From: Temnothorax longispinosus
Lineage: Eukaryota > Arthropoda > Insecta > Hymenoptera > Formicidae
Direction of reading: 5' to 3'
DNA: 64,000 nt
Assembly (NCBI RefSeq): GCF_030848805.1
Contig: NC_092362.1
Coordinates: forward strand, 18,831,642-18,895,641
In this document: positions 1-12,522 of the stretch, piece after piece
Numbering within the stretch: the stretch's first letter is position 1
How the letters are laid out: each line of letters opens with the position of its first letter
Notes under the pieces: generated by a model
Told to the model about the DNA's origin: nothing
The model's database searches: none
What the model saw: only the letters and a program-made list of their open reading frames with translations
Position numbers and translations under genes: made by a program

Positions 1-978
1 AGATGATTGAAAGTTTCTACAATTTTATGTAACTAATTGTAAAAGCCAATGAAAAGCACGATAAAAGTGTCGAAATAATAAAAAAAATAAAACACCCAAT
101 TTTCTTTCTCTAATCTCGTTTGATGGAAAAATTCCTGCTTCATTTATCTTTGACTTCTGTCGTTGAGAAAATTGGATGATAGAGAGGACGGGTATATCGT
201 CGGCAATCAGACAAAAATGTGGTCACTCATCTGGTCTTGGATGGACGATGAATATTGTTCACTTAAAGTGCGAAGTACCAATCCTCAGCATTCTCACAAT
301 ACGCTCGGAGTACTCTCAGAATTCTTTTCAAAAACCAATAACAGGCGCAAGTACATATTTATTTTGATGCATTGTATTTAGTCTAGGGCGTATTCAATAT
401 TTTGGAGCAGCAATAAGGCTGTGCGACATGAAACGTCGCGCAGTGAAATATGAAATAATATTAGAAGACGGAATATATTGATATTCCTTATGCAAACACT
501 GCCAAACAGAGATAGACAAAGGATTCAATCCAATACATAAGCAACTTTTAAAATAATAGAAAAATGTTAGAGATTATGAATCATACACCTGAATATTCAG
601 ACGGTCTAATGGCAGTTCGCCATTGATATAAAAATATTTTATCGTAAGCAGTTTTCAGTAAAGAGATTCTGCAACGCATCTGCACTAACCCTGCAGCACT
701 TTAATAATCCTAAGATCTTGTTCTGCGGGGTAGACTCCGTTTTCCCATAAGCCTAAAAGCCTTTCCAGACACTCTGAGCTCGCGTCCCCGGCGAAGTGCT
801 TTCATTCTTTCTTACATCTCATTGTAAAAGGAGGAAAAGAAGCGCGAATTATTATATTACTGTGCTTAACATAAACGTAAACAATAATGTAACTTCAAAT
901 TAAGTAGTCAACTTGGTTGTCGGAACAAATGACGAGTCAACTTGTAGAAAGAGGGAACTTTCAATTTATATGTCGCGG

Positions 979-1650
979 TCACATCGACTTATGGAAATCC
1001 ACGCCGTTACAAAGTCGCCGCCCCCGTCCCGTCGTGCTTGGCACGATGTGAAATTTCTGTCGACGTCTCTCGTCGCGGTTAAACTCCATTAAGCAGCCGG
1101 GGGAAGCACATTTGAAAGCCCCGGCAGTGATATAGCCACAGCGTCGCTCTATAGGGACCAATCTGCCGTCTATCAGCCGCGCACGGCGAGAGAGCGTGGC
1201 CGCGGGTAGATATACACCCGGGAACACACGCATGCATGCATACGTGGCACGCGGGCGGTGCAGTGTGCAACACCGACGCACATACGACCCGATGCAGATT
1301 TGCCCGCGGCGCGCCGGCTATGCGGAATCATATGCATAGACGGGAGAGAGCTGAAGGCATTAGAGTTGGACCCCCCGCCGCACGCGTTACCAGTATATAG
1401 TCACACGGAACGTCTGCATATCGATCGCGATGTGCGCAATCAAATCATTCCGAGGTAACGTAGCGGTTACCAGCCGTAAACAGCGACCCGGCTAGCGCGC
1501 GGCCGCTAACTCCGTTACGTCCGTTTAATATTTCAATTTCGGTTGCATGCATTATTAAGCTCCTCGATCGTAAAAGTCGAAGCGAGTGTCACGTGCCGCA
1601 AACAGGTCCCATCTCCGCCCCTGCTCCAAATAAAGTGGCGCTTTTTTAAC
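979..1650. other. GC-rich, CpG-containing island
   Basis: This block is clearly richer in G+C and CpG than the flanking AT-rich DNA, with words such as cgcgggcgg and gcgcgcggccgc. Frames of up to 100 codons are open on the minus strand, but no domain or plausible exon borders were found. It could be an enhancer or a promoter-type CpG block. The sequence alone does not decide. Confidence 0.35.
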
Positions 1651-2339
1651 CGCCATATATACGACTAATTTATCGTTCGCGATTCTTGTCGCGAATAATA
1701 CGGTTCGTTGTTTCGCGGCGAGAAAGAAGACGCTGAAAAATTACGTTAATTACTGCATTCAACGCGAGGATTCATGTTAACGTGCCTCGTTTCCGCGACA
1801 CGACTCTCACAAATTTTATCACGATTATACGCTAACTTGCTTCTTGGAACGACTATTCAAGAGTTTTTAGTGTCAACATTTTTAATACTAAGTAAAGCAC
1901 GTGCATTTTCTGGAATTTTTATAAAAATTTCTGTCTTAACTGTATAATATAGAGACATAAAATGCATCTTTAAAAGAATTTTTAAAAGCACTTGTTATAT
2001 GCATGGATGTATTTTAAAGCAAATTTATTTATTATCAATGATTGCTCATGAATTTTTATACTTGTAAAAATAAAATAAAAATTTTAATTATAATATAACA
2101 TTATTGAAAATTATGTTATTAAAAATAATTATTAAGCTCATAAATATTGAAAGCACATATGTGGGCATGCTTCAAAGTAAAGAATAACTGCCATAACGTA
2201 TACGTAGAGTAGGTACTATATAATAAATACATTGCTGTACTTTCTCTCTTTTCTGTATTCTTTTCTTTTTATAAACTTGACTATATTAGATAAAAATTTA
2301 AAAAAGCTGTAGGACATAAATAGTGCTTCCCTAGATAAC

Positions 2340-2850
2340 GGTAAACGGTTACACTAGTTACATTGGCTCGTGGAAATTGCAAAGCCCGGCGAATTAATAG
2401 CCGGGTTGCTAAATATCCTCTTCGGAAAGCGGATTACATCGAAGACGAAGGATCAAGTCGACCGTAAATGCCGACGTATATTGACTAGCTCGCTGGTGCG
2501 CATCAGCCGTGAAGCTCGTCACACAAAAGATTTGATATGTATTTATGCAAAATTGCACGCGGCAAAAGCGGACGCGTTTCGCGTTTCGCGTATAAGCGAG
2601 ACGAGGCGGGAAATCGTAAAACGTTACGAGCCGACGTCGCCGACGTTGTGGCACGGGTTCCCCATGCACGAGCGAGGGCCGTTTTACGAGCACCCGGGGG
2701 GAAAAAAAACAAAATCGATTTTCGAAACGAGTCCGACGAACGATCGGGGGAGAACGTGTGTCCCTCGATTTCACGGACCGTGTTTGCGCAAGGTCGCTGT
2801 AAGTAATTTCACCTTTGCTGATGGTATTTCTCACCGAGCTACTCGATAAG
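2340..2850. other. GC-rich island open on both strands
   Basis: A sharply bounded GC-rich segment is open for about 160 codons on both strands (2370-2849 plus, 2409-2897 minus). This is expected when stop codons are depleted by base composition, and neither translation resembles a known family. Near its left edge CCCGGC and GCCGGG form a small inverted repeat around an AT-rich homeodomain-like core (gaattaata). A conserved regulatory element is more likely than a gene. Confidence 0.35.
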
Positions 2851-4183
2851 CTATTTTCTATGTAACGATTGCTTCTAAATAGCTTTGAATATGTCAACAG
2901 TTAGACCTATACCTTCAAGACCACTCGGTTTCTCTTTTTGGATTCTTGATAATGTACATGCCAAATTTTCCATATCTAAAAGTTTTTTAATCTGAAATCT
3001 TATATATAATTCCTATGTACCTATTCTTCTAATATTTGAAAAACCTTCAAATTCTCAAGTTTTCAAACTCAAAAATCTTTTAATGCTTTTCTTTTTGGAG
3101 CATTAAACATCTGAAACCGTGAAATATTTTTGCGTGTTTCTAATTACGTTTATTCATATTAATCAACGGTTTATATCTTTCTAAAAAATTGAAAGATTAT
3201 TTCACACGAAGAAAGGCGTGAAAATTGGAGCTTTTATTTACGCGATCTTTTATTTCCAATTATACTGTCCTTTCGCGAATTTATCAAGCAAGTGGTATGA
3301 GCATGTGCATCGATGAAGCGGCACAATGGGGACGTCTGACCAGCGTTGCCTATATCTACTGCGAGGATGCACGCGGTCCTTGACAAAACAGAAGTAGAAG
3401 TATGGCGGAATTGAATAGCAGCAGCCCGGAGAGGGCAAACCCTCGATAATACTCGCCCCCTGTCATCCGATGGCCGATATTATATGGAGCATTGAATTTT
3501 TTTAATGTAAGCCAAGCGTAAGGGGACGAGCGACGATGAAAATAGAGCTAAATTGTAAATGGCAAGCGAAAATATTTACATTGCGAATTGAATTCTCGTC
3601 AGTGGTATTTAGGCTTCTACGTCAACTCGTAGATTTTTATTTTACGACCGATTGTAGACGGTGGTTATTATTATTACGATAATTATTACAAATATCATAA
3701 TACGACCACGTACTATATTTCTAAACGGACCGAGTATTTAATTTCATGAAGGAGAGTTTGAGAGAGACAATGGCAAATGGAGACGCAACGCAGTTTTCAT
3801 GCGTGCATATGCGCGGAAACGCCCACGCGCGTCGAGGCACCGTCCGTCGCGCAAAATGCTTGTTGAACCTTGAAAGAAATTTTCATTAGATCTCGCGCAC
3901 GTTCGACCAAGCGTTGTAATTAATAACTTTCCGTGTCGGAGATTGTTGCCGCTTATCCGCACTTCGTTATATACGATAGATGAATATTCCTTTAAAGAAT
4001 GAACCTCCCAAGAAGTTTCCTCAAGAAGAAAATATCTTAAAATAAACGACATTTTTCTCGGGGCAAAATTGCCCGTTTATGCGCTCTCATGTAACGTGAC
4101 ATTACAAAATCGATTTCAGTACTTTGACTCGTTGAGCGCGATGATGAAAATGATGTCATTACTCGATGTGGCAGCGGTAACAG

Positions 4184-4346
4184 TGACGTTTTTATTACGT
4201 GCGATACAAATGAGACGGTAATAAAGTGTGCAGAGTGATATCATAATGTTAAACCGGAGCACAAACGTAGGGCAAAGTTGACGTGATGACGTGGGTGAAG
4301 GCGGGCGCAGTGTTAAAATTACCGGAAATGATCGATAGTGACGTCA
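4184..4346. promoter_or_regulatory. Cluster of CRE/ATF-like TGACGT sites
   Basis: TGACGT occurs at 4184-4189, 4279-4284 and 4287-4292, and a full palindromic TGACGTCA lies at 4339-4346, all within about 160 bp. TGACGTCA is the classical binding site of CREB/ATF bZIP factors. That the cluster works as an enhancer is inference; no gene start is visible nearby. Confidence 0.35.
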
Positions 4347-6517
4347 TAAAGAGTGTGTAATATTTTATTTTATCGGTCGAGATTTAGTTTTTAATAATCA
4401 GGTTGACATATCGAATGCTCCATTGAAATATGCCGCATCGATTGCTTTCCTTCTCATTAAACTCTTAACAAGTTAACATTTTTTAATACCCATTGTAAAG
4501 AAAGAGAGGAAAAAAGGAACAAAGGAAAAAAAGTTTGTTTTATTTCAAAGAAAAGGTAGAGGTATGCTTACTTGCCTCCCGGACTTCTCGAAAAAACTTA
4601 CAGAAATTACCTTCACTGGTCTAACATGCAATACGATGCCATAATTATGACAAAAAATGGATATATGTATAGGTATACGTATATATGTATAAAAAAAAAA
4701 GATTTGATAAGATAAATTTGTAAAATTGATCTTGATTGGATGATGAATAAATTAAATGTTACAATATATTGAATCAAGTATTGAATTCTGTAGAATTAAA
4801 AGATTAGACTGTCTGAAAGAATGATCCCGGTTGTGAGGATGCGCCATGTAAAAATTAATATACTTAGCTGTGTTTATACAAACTAATCGTTCACTTATCC
4901 CTCGAATGCGAACTGAGTAGGAAAATAAGCACAAATACGCTTTATTAAAAAAAGGCAATTACGGCTCGACGAATGACAGAGAAAATTGTTAGCGGAGGGT
5001 TAAGGTCTGCAACAAGAGCACAACAAACCTTTCCCCCTTCAGCGAGGCGAGATACGACGTGCCTAATATCGCGGAAAGGTGGAACGCCGATAGGATTATT
5101 TATAGCAGCGAAAGCAGTATCCGAGGCGCTTATAAATAAATCGCAGCAGCTGTACCGCCAATGTGTTTATCGCAAGGCGACCGACGCGCCCTTTGTAAGC
5201 AACCACTATTAACTCAGAATAGTCGAAATTATTCTTTGCAAGATTCTTTATAAAAAAAGATTATGTTAAAGAATTTCATAATGCTATAATTGCGCACACC
5301 TTGCGTAATAATAACTTCAAATCTAAATAATAGCTATACAATACAGTGTTACAATATTGTACAATATTACTATTAAATACGAATTGGAGTATTCATACAT
5401 TTTGGAGTAAAAATTATTATTATTTATATGTATCTAATTAAAATAATGTAAAATAAAATAATAAAATAAAACAAATTTTTTTATTTTACAATTTAGATGA
5501 AAAAAAAAACTTGGTATCTTGTTTGATTATTAGTTACATTATCAGAAAAGATTTTTAAGAGATATTTGCGAATCCTTATTAAGGGACGTTAACACATCTC
5601 TGTAGAAAGAATATCAAGATTCTACTGATAAATTGATTTTTACAACGTTTTAAATTGAATAAAAGCAGCGAATTTAAACAACTTCGCGCACTTACTTCTA
5701 AGCGCGTACTTTCATAAATATTTTAAGATTTTACGTTAACTTTTCCGCGTAAAATACAGTAATGAATTTGCAAGAAGCTGTGCAAACCTAACTTGCAGAC
5801 AGACGGGTAAGATCGCGGGAAGAACACTACGACTTTATATGTGAGGTCAATGATGCTGCTAAAATGTCGAGGGTCAGATCCGATAGAAAGATTTAACAAA
5901 AAGTTGATGGGCAGCGTGAGAAAGAAGGCATAATTTTACGTCGAGTGCGCATTGTAGCCAACGTCGATCTTTATTACTTTCATGATTTAGCACCGTTCCT
6001 TTTACGAAGGATGCTTTCCGATTGACAATAAACTGTAAAAGAACGGAATATAAGGTACTCAATGAGCAATTTAAAATCTTTACAGCAAACAGCTTCGGTA
6101 AAATATCTTTTCCGAAGTTAATAAAAGAGATTTATTTCTCTTATAACCTTTTTTTAAACTGTTTCGAGATTTAAAAACAACATTGGAAATGGGCATGTAT
6201 ATGTATTTGTATCAAACGTGATCTGCACAATAACTATTATTATTTACAGAAATTTTTGGATACATGTAGTTTAAAAGAGACATTTTTTTCTAAATGCGTG
6301 TCTACAAAAACTCTTTTTATTATCTGATTAAGAGAAATAGAATTAAATATTTGATACAACATTCTTCCCACATCTTAGAACGGATAATGAACTATTAGGG
6401 CACATAAGGGCGCAAACTCCTATGACCTTAGACTTCAACTCTCACATTATACTGCGACTTAATATATATTTCTACGTCTACTGATTTTCTCGCTGATATT
6501 TTCTGCCTTGCAACGTT

Positions 6518-6548
6518 CATCAACTTCTCCCATCCGGTGAAGTTGATG
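6518..6548. repeat. Hairpin with 10-bp perfect arms
   Basis: CATCAACTTC at 6518-6527 is exactly inverted as GAAGTTGATG at 6539-6548 around an 11-base loop. It is too short for a typical miRNA precursor, and no function is assigned. Confidence 0.5.
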
Positions 6549-9249
6549 TATAACTAGAAGTATAAGAAGACTTAGGAAAGAGGGACGAGATAAACAAGAA
6601 TAATGAGTCGACGGCTTAATTTATATTGACGGCAATGTTTAATGCACCTGCGGTTTATCAGCGCGCAATCTAAAACACGGCTAAAACATGTCTGTTCTTC
6701 GCGCTAAATCAGATCGCGTTACATCCGTAAAGCCTCACGCTCGCATAATCGTTATTCTGTCACGGAAAGGTGTGCGCGCTGTTGACAAGGATAAGAACGC
6801 AGATTACCGACGAGATGGATGTGCTACGAAGATATCGATTTGAAATTCGAGAAATACAAATCCATCATAAACGGATTTATCCCTCTCCTAGAAATACATA
6901 AAGAAAAATGGAGCATAACAGCGCGAACACAAATAAAAGACGTGGTACGAGAAAATTAATCGATACACGCGCATCACTAGGAACATGTAAAGTACGTAAG
7001 CAGGATGAAAAAATTGTCCTCTGGAATATATAAAGATGCTGACGGTATATGAATATTCAGAAGGCTTTTATTTCAATTGACTTCCATGATGCAGAAAGTA
7101 ATATACGTATATTTGAAAATTTTTTAAATGGAAAACAGAGAATATTCCAGTTTCGCGAAATTTACAGCTTCCTTGACCCGGTTGCATCGCACGGGCACGT
7201 ATGCCTGTTGCACTACGTATACAAGAAAGAAAGCATCTGTGATACCAGATTTGCATCTCGATTTATGTGCGATTCAACCTCGTCTAAAAGTGCACTTAAC
7301 CGAAACGTTTAGAATCAACATGCGTTAAAATTCACCGTGTGTTGAACAGTTAAATCGGTACATAATGGAAATTCTGAAATTAGCTAATTCTCCACGGAGG
7401 CTCAAGGCAACAGGTGCACGGAATCACACGGCCAAATAAATCCGCATTTCCTCTAGATATCTAGAACCACAAATCTGTCACCTGCTTTCAATTTCCTGGA
7501 CTCGTACTTTCATGGGTAAAGAAAATCCGCGCACACACGCGAGACCGCTGATCCATAAATCTATCGAGCACATCGGATTGTCGAAACCCGCATGTGCAAG
7601 GATATATTTGATATTTCCCATATAGAAATGTGCACTGTATGAAATATACATGCACATATATCTTGTATGAAAATCTTGAGTCACTTCCAAACAAACTTCC
7701 TCATCTCTTTCTAAAAGTTTTTTTTTTAGACAGTTAACAGAGAATATTTTGCTCTTGAAAGTTTTTGTTCGCGGAATTATCGCGAATTGTCTTGTACTAT
7801 ATCGTTGAGCAAGTTGCTCTTTCAAAACAACAATAAGATCTCAAATAACCTTCTGAGAAACACCGTTCAGGGAAGTTCTCGCGAAAATGGAAGCGACAGG
7901 CGAGAATGTAACAGGTCGAAGAAGCGCTTGCCAGATTACGTTACCTCTCGGTCTCGGTTTACGCATCAACGAAATATTCTGCTTATTTTCTCAAGGCTTC
8001 CTTCTTATCTTCTTTTGTATTGCTGATTCTAGGACACGTGCCGTTTCGGAGCCGATATCTACAATATCTTTGTTCTTATAATGCTTTATCTTTTAATTCT
8101 TATAATCATAGATGCATTCATCTATGTACTTATGTAGTTGGTATAATTTTGGTATAGAATTAAATAACGATTTTTAAAAAATGTCTCAAAACCGGTTATC
8201 AATTTTTTAATAATTTCTGAAAATGTAGAAAAAATTATTTAAGTTACTATTTTCCTTTAAAATAAATTCAAATAATTTATGCTGCTTTGCTACAATAAAT
8301 GTTCAAAATAATAATTATTTTAAAAGCTCTTTTCCAGTTTGGGACTATTCTGTTATCCCAAACTCGTTATGAAAACTGGCAAGAAATCAGTGTTTACGAA
8401 TGTAACAGGTGGTCGAATTCGATTTATGATGAAGCAACTTAAACCAGGAATCACAAGTTTTGACCAGACAAAGACAAACGAGTCTATGAAAGACGTGGAG
8501 AATGGGAAATGGATTCGATCATTCGGAAAGTTTCTTGAACAGAAATAATACGTCCGTTCCATTTATATTCGCCATTCCATTTATATTCTTTCTTACTTAC
8601 GGTTAGTTTCCAATGAAATAGAATCTATTTTGCCAAGTTGGAAACTCAATTAGAAAGCTCAATTAATAATGTCAACCAAACGAATCTGTCGCAAACTCAC
8701 ACTTTTATGCTGATAATATACATAAAATATATCAGATCATATTGAAAAAATATCAGTATTAATTAAAAGTTAAATTTTAATCTATAATCACGAAGGATAG
8801 AATTATATACGGATCGAATTTTGTATACTGACGTAGTTTAATGAAATTTTGCTTTCAATTACGCAACAAACGAGAAGAGTTGCTAACGCAAACTGATTGC
8901 ACCAGATTATAGCTTGCATCGCTATCAAACTGTCTGCATCTAGTGAAATAGTGATAAACTGATGTAACATGAATTTCGAAGAACCGTTCATCCCCGTCAG
9001 TTAGAATAATTTTGACGATCTGCTGATGTATATCCACTGACCTAAACCACCAACTTTGCCCGGAAGGCACGTTCCGCTCTTAAACAGTAACTTTCCGAGA
9101 ATGATTAACAAGCGGGCAAGCAAACTATTTGATCTGGGCGAGAAACGAGGGATTTCATGTCACTTTAACGTAAATTCAAGCTCTAACTTTGTTACTGCAT
9201 TGCACTCCACTTCCGCTCCGAAAACGATTAAATAGATAGAGATAGATAT

Positions 9250-9250
<1 letters not shown>

Positions 9251-9289
<39 letters not shown>

Positions 9290-9351
9290 AAAGGGAAAGA
9301 GAGAGAGAAAAAGAAAGAGGGAGAGGGAAAGAGGAAGAGAGAGAGGAAGAC
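9251..9351. repeat. (GA)n and polypurine tract
   Basis: About 40 bp of GA dinucleotides is followed by about 60 bp containing only purines on the plus strand, with GGGA and AAGA blocks. Such tracts have mirror symmetry and can form intramolecular triplexes. The long Ser/Leu/Pro-rich frames on the minus strand here are repeat artefacts. Confidence 0.9.
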
Positions 9352-9726
9352 AAATTCGGATAGAATTGCACGAACACGATGCAAAAGCGATCGGATAGAA
9401 TATCAAGTGTAGGATACTGAAAATGTTTTATACACATATAGTACTGTAGGTACACTTCGGTAGTATTAAATTTCGGTGACAAATTCGTCGACGAAGTTAG
9501 AATTTTTTTTATATAAAAGAAAATTAATAAGAAGTTATAACATTTTAACATTTAGTTTTTAACACGTATGTACATAATGCGCTTGCTTTCCAAAGCTTGC
9601 TTAAAATTTTAACAAGGATTAATACATACAATTAAGAGTTTTTAATTACCATCTTAAAATGAAAAGAAAAGAATCTTGTAACATATTTTCAGGATTACTT
9701 GAACTTGTGTGTGCAAAGGTTTCTAA

Positions 9727-9873
9727 GGCCGGTATTCATAGTCGGTTCTTATATTTAAGACCGTCTTAAGTACAATCTTAAGACGTCATGAACCAATCAC
9801 ACAGAGCCGTATTAGCATCTTAAGACATTACTTAAGACGGTCTTGAAATAAGAACCGACTATGAATACCGGCC
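9727..9873. mobile_element. Foldback MITE with long terminal inverted repeats
   Basis: The 147-bp element starts with GGCCGGTATTCATAGTC and ends with its exact reverse complement. The inverted arms extend about 60 bp each with few mismatches, sharing GGTTCTTAT, AAGACCGTCTTAAGTA and a further CTTAAGA block, around a short centre. There is no coding capacity. The flanks are CTAA on the left and TAGA on the right, so a TA-type target duplication is possible but ambiguous by one base. It is a non-autonomous DNA transposon; I cannot name the superfamily from the termini alone. Confidence 0.8.
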
Positions 9874-9947
9874 TAGATCTTCAGCTATTTAATTAAAAAA
9901 TTATTACTACTGAAATGTCAGCTTTATTATTCGACAAATAATAGTGA

Positions 9948-10044
9948 TAGATATCAAGTAAATAATATATATTAAAAATCTTGTTAAAAATAGATACAGA
10001 TGATAATAATAATAGATATGAAGTAAATAATATATATTAAAAAT
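9948..10044. repeat. Local direct duplication of a 32-bp unit
   Basis: A 32-bp unit beginning TAGATAT and ending ATATATATTAAAAAT is present at 9948-9979 and again at 10013-10044, with one C/G difference. It is separated by a 33-bp AT-rich spacer. It looks like a small tandem segmental duplication just downstream of the foldback MITE. Confidence 0.7.
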
Positions 10045-12261
10045 AGACACAAGTGACAAGCAATGTTTCGAACGTTAACGTCACGCTAACATATTTGCTA
10101 ACGGCACTACGCCGACATAACAAATGTCAACAAGATCGTAAGAGCCTATCGAGAAAAATTATTTTGCGACGCTGTTCTACTATACCTGCTGCCTCATCAA
10201 TATAATAATAACATTTTCTTAATCGTTTACGGTTACTCGAGGCTTAATCGATATTACCTAGGAATTAAACTAACTCGACGATGCCATAATGACACCAAGG
10301 AATTGCCGTAAGGAAAATTCAATAGTGTCGATCGACGACTACCTATTTCTACCAGATATCGAATCAACCTTACCGCTAAAGTTATACCTAAGCATATTCA
10401 TTTCTATTCATGTAAGCGAGTATTATTATAAAGAGCGGCTCTCTAGACAGATGAGTGTAAATGACTTCTACGCGCATTCACTGGTTTGTCGAACTCGAGT
10501 GGTAGAGCCACGTCGACGTCATAACTATAGCTGCGCTCTATTTTCGCTTATCTCGACTCCACTGCTCTTCTCCCCTGCTGAATCTCTCTCGCACTTGTGT
10601 ATTTCTGGCGCGGCTTCTCGCGAAGTACACACGTGGGGCAGAAACGCGAAGAAACATAGCTTGAAATATTTCGATTAAATTTATTTTTATTATCGTTCCT
10701 TTCCCATGTAAATTGTCTGTAAATTCCGTGAAAGATAATAGCGTCGCAACGAAGAGAATGCTATCCAAATACGAACTCTACAATGTTATTGTGTATTTGA
10801 AACTCCACAGAATTTTGTCTGAACGTAAGAAAATAAATAAGTTAAACGGGAAATGCTGTTTCGATTTAACGTATTAATAGTTTTCGTATCAACAACCAAA
10901 TTATTTTCTGTCATTTATTTCAAGTAAATATTATTCTATTTAAATTAAAAAATAAAGTGGTTGGAAAAGTTTAATTAAATTATAAATTTAAGAACTGCAA
11001 GAAAAAATGGTACTTTAATCTCTTGTAATTATGTAAAAAAAGTTTTGAAGTCTAAAGTTTGAGAGAATACGCAATCTCTGAGACACCCTATTATAGTCAG
11101 CAATTTGACTGAAACTACTCGCCTTGTAAATAAATGGTTCTTTTGATTGTAAAATAATAGTATTGCAATATATAATAGCGTTGCTTCAATGACGCAAAGC
11201 ACAAGTTTCATTAAACAATTGTAACTTTAAATAAAAACCGCTGATCCGTTGTAAACAATATTTTATTACGTGAATGTAATACTGTAAAACAATTTAATCG
11301 ATAATCAATTCGCCCGAAACCATGCGTTGTTACGAAACTATCGAAAAATTCAACAGTTGCTTCGCCCACATAGTTACCGATACTTTCGTGGTAAATCGAG
11401 AATGTTTATATAATACTGGAAGCTGTCAATAATTTGCGTCGCAATAGAGCGAGGTATACACACACTGAAAAAGTTTTACATCGCTCTTGCTGTTAAGTGA
11501 ACGTCGATGGTTTATGAAATGTTTGGGAAACCACAACGATAATAAAGAAGTTGGAAAATATTTAAGGATACAAAAAGTTTAATATAAGGACGCTAGGAAA
11601 ATATTTGAGATATTAAATATATATTGCAATCTAAAATATATTCCCCAAAGATGTATATAGCATGTATATTATATGACATTCCACTGCTCGTCAAATCTAC
11701 CTACTAAAAATTAGAAATTCTAAAGTATATCTCTTGAGAGGTACTTAAAAAATCTCCTGGGAAATTTAATTATTTGAATTCAACGTTTCTACTATAAAAG
11801 AACCCCGTCAAGGTCCTTTCGAGATTTTAAATTCTAGATAGTAGAATCACGTAGGATCATTAATAAGTAAGACAATATACAAAGTTATCCGTAACAAGAA
11901 TTGTTGCATCATAATTTTGTAAAAACTATTAAATTAAATACACAAGACTTATAAATTATTGATTGTATTATTAGAAATGTATTACTTATTATTATGTTAT
12001 TATTATTCATGTAATTATTTTAATTATTTTATTCCACTTTATGTCAAGTGTCATCCTTATCTTTTAAGTCCACAACAGATGATCTATTCTCTCTCATATT
12101 TATCCAGCGCGTATATCTGCACTTCCTATCTATCCTGTCGTGCGCGCAATTAAACCCTGGTCGACACCGAAAGCTTCCCCTTCGACGTTTTCGCGTAAGG
12201 AGCGAAATCGTTTCCTACGGTTGTTTACATTTACAACAGGTGGAAGAGAGCTATTTCTGAC

Positions 12262-12522
12262 CTTTGCTGGTGAGACTGAAGCTACGGAGTCTGTAACTAT
12301 CCTCGTCCTCGCCTTCCTCCCGCGGTGGCATCTGAGACGAGACGTCAGGCACATCCAGGAAGGCGTTGCTCTTCCTCTGATGCGTGTGGTGCATACTCTG
12401 CCCCCTTCGGCTCCCTCGTCTCCTGATCCCCGGACTGACGTCATTCTCGGTCAATCTGGGCTCACTGCTGCAGTGGGCCGACTTCATGCTCGGCTCATGA
12501 TGGTGATGATGATGAGCGGCGG
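12262..12522 (-). CDS. Coding exon 2 of an unidentified Ser/Arg-rich protein (RGK GTPase-like N-terminus?)
   Basis: This internal coding exon has 86 complete codons plus split codons at both ends. The acceptor is gtcgctttcag just above 12522; the donor is AAAG|GTCAGA at 12262/12261. It joins exon 1 in phase: a G from exon 1 plus CC gives Ala. The translation starts with a six-His run (a CAT/CAC repeat), continues through basic Ser-rich sequence with possible kinase sites such as GIRRRGSRRGQS, and includes KSNAFLDVPDV, an acidic EEGEDED patch and YRLRSFSLTSK, where the exon stops on phase 1. There is no complete domain, so this is the disordered N-terminal part. The RLRSFS-type motif before an in-phase junction reminds me of the N-terminal extension of insect RGK (Rad/Gem/Kir) small GTPases, but that is memory-based and weak. 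The downstream exons were not found. Confidence 0.72.

Larger units (their letters stand above)
1..12261. other. Non-coding stretch below the 12-15 kb gene (intron or intergenic)
   Basis: No exon could be recognised on either strand. The two coding exons at 15417-12262 end in an unfinished codon, so this region should be the next intron of that gene unless a missed exon lies here. It is mostly AT-rich, with GC-richer islands near 1.0-1.6 kb and 2.34-2.85 kb, a CRE-like cluster near 4.2-4.35 kb, a purine tract at 9.25 kb and a foldback element at 9.73 kb. The open frames are short, lack recognisable motifs and mostly overlap frames on the opposite strand. Confidence 0.6.

Noticed and set aside
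2370..2897. Overlapping frames of about 160 codons on both strands
   Set aside because: Openness on both strands at once points to base composition. No family resemblance or splice support.
9160..9551. Ser/Leu/Pro-rich frames on the minus strand
   Set aside because: They are translations of the GA/polypurine repeat.
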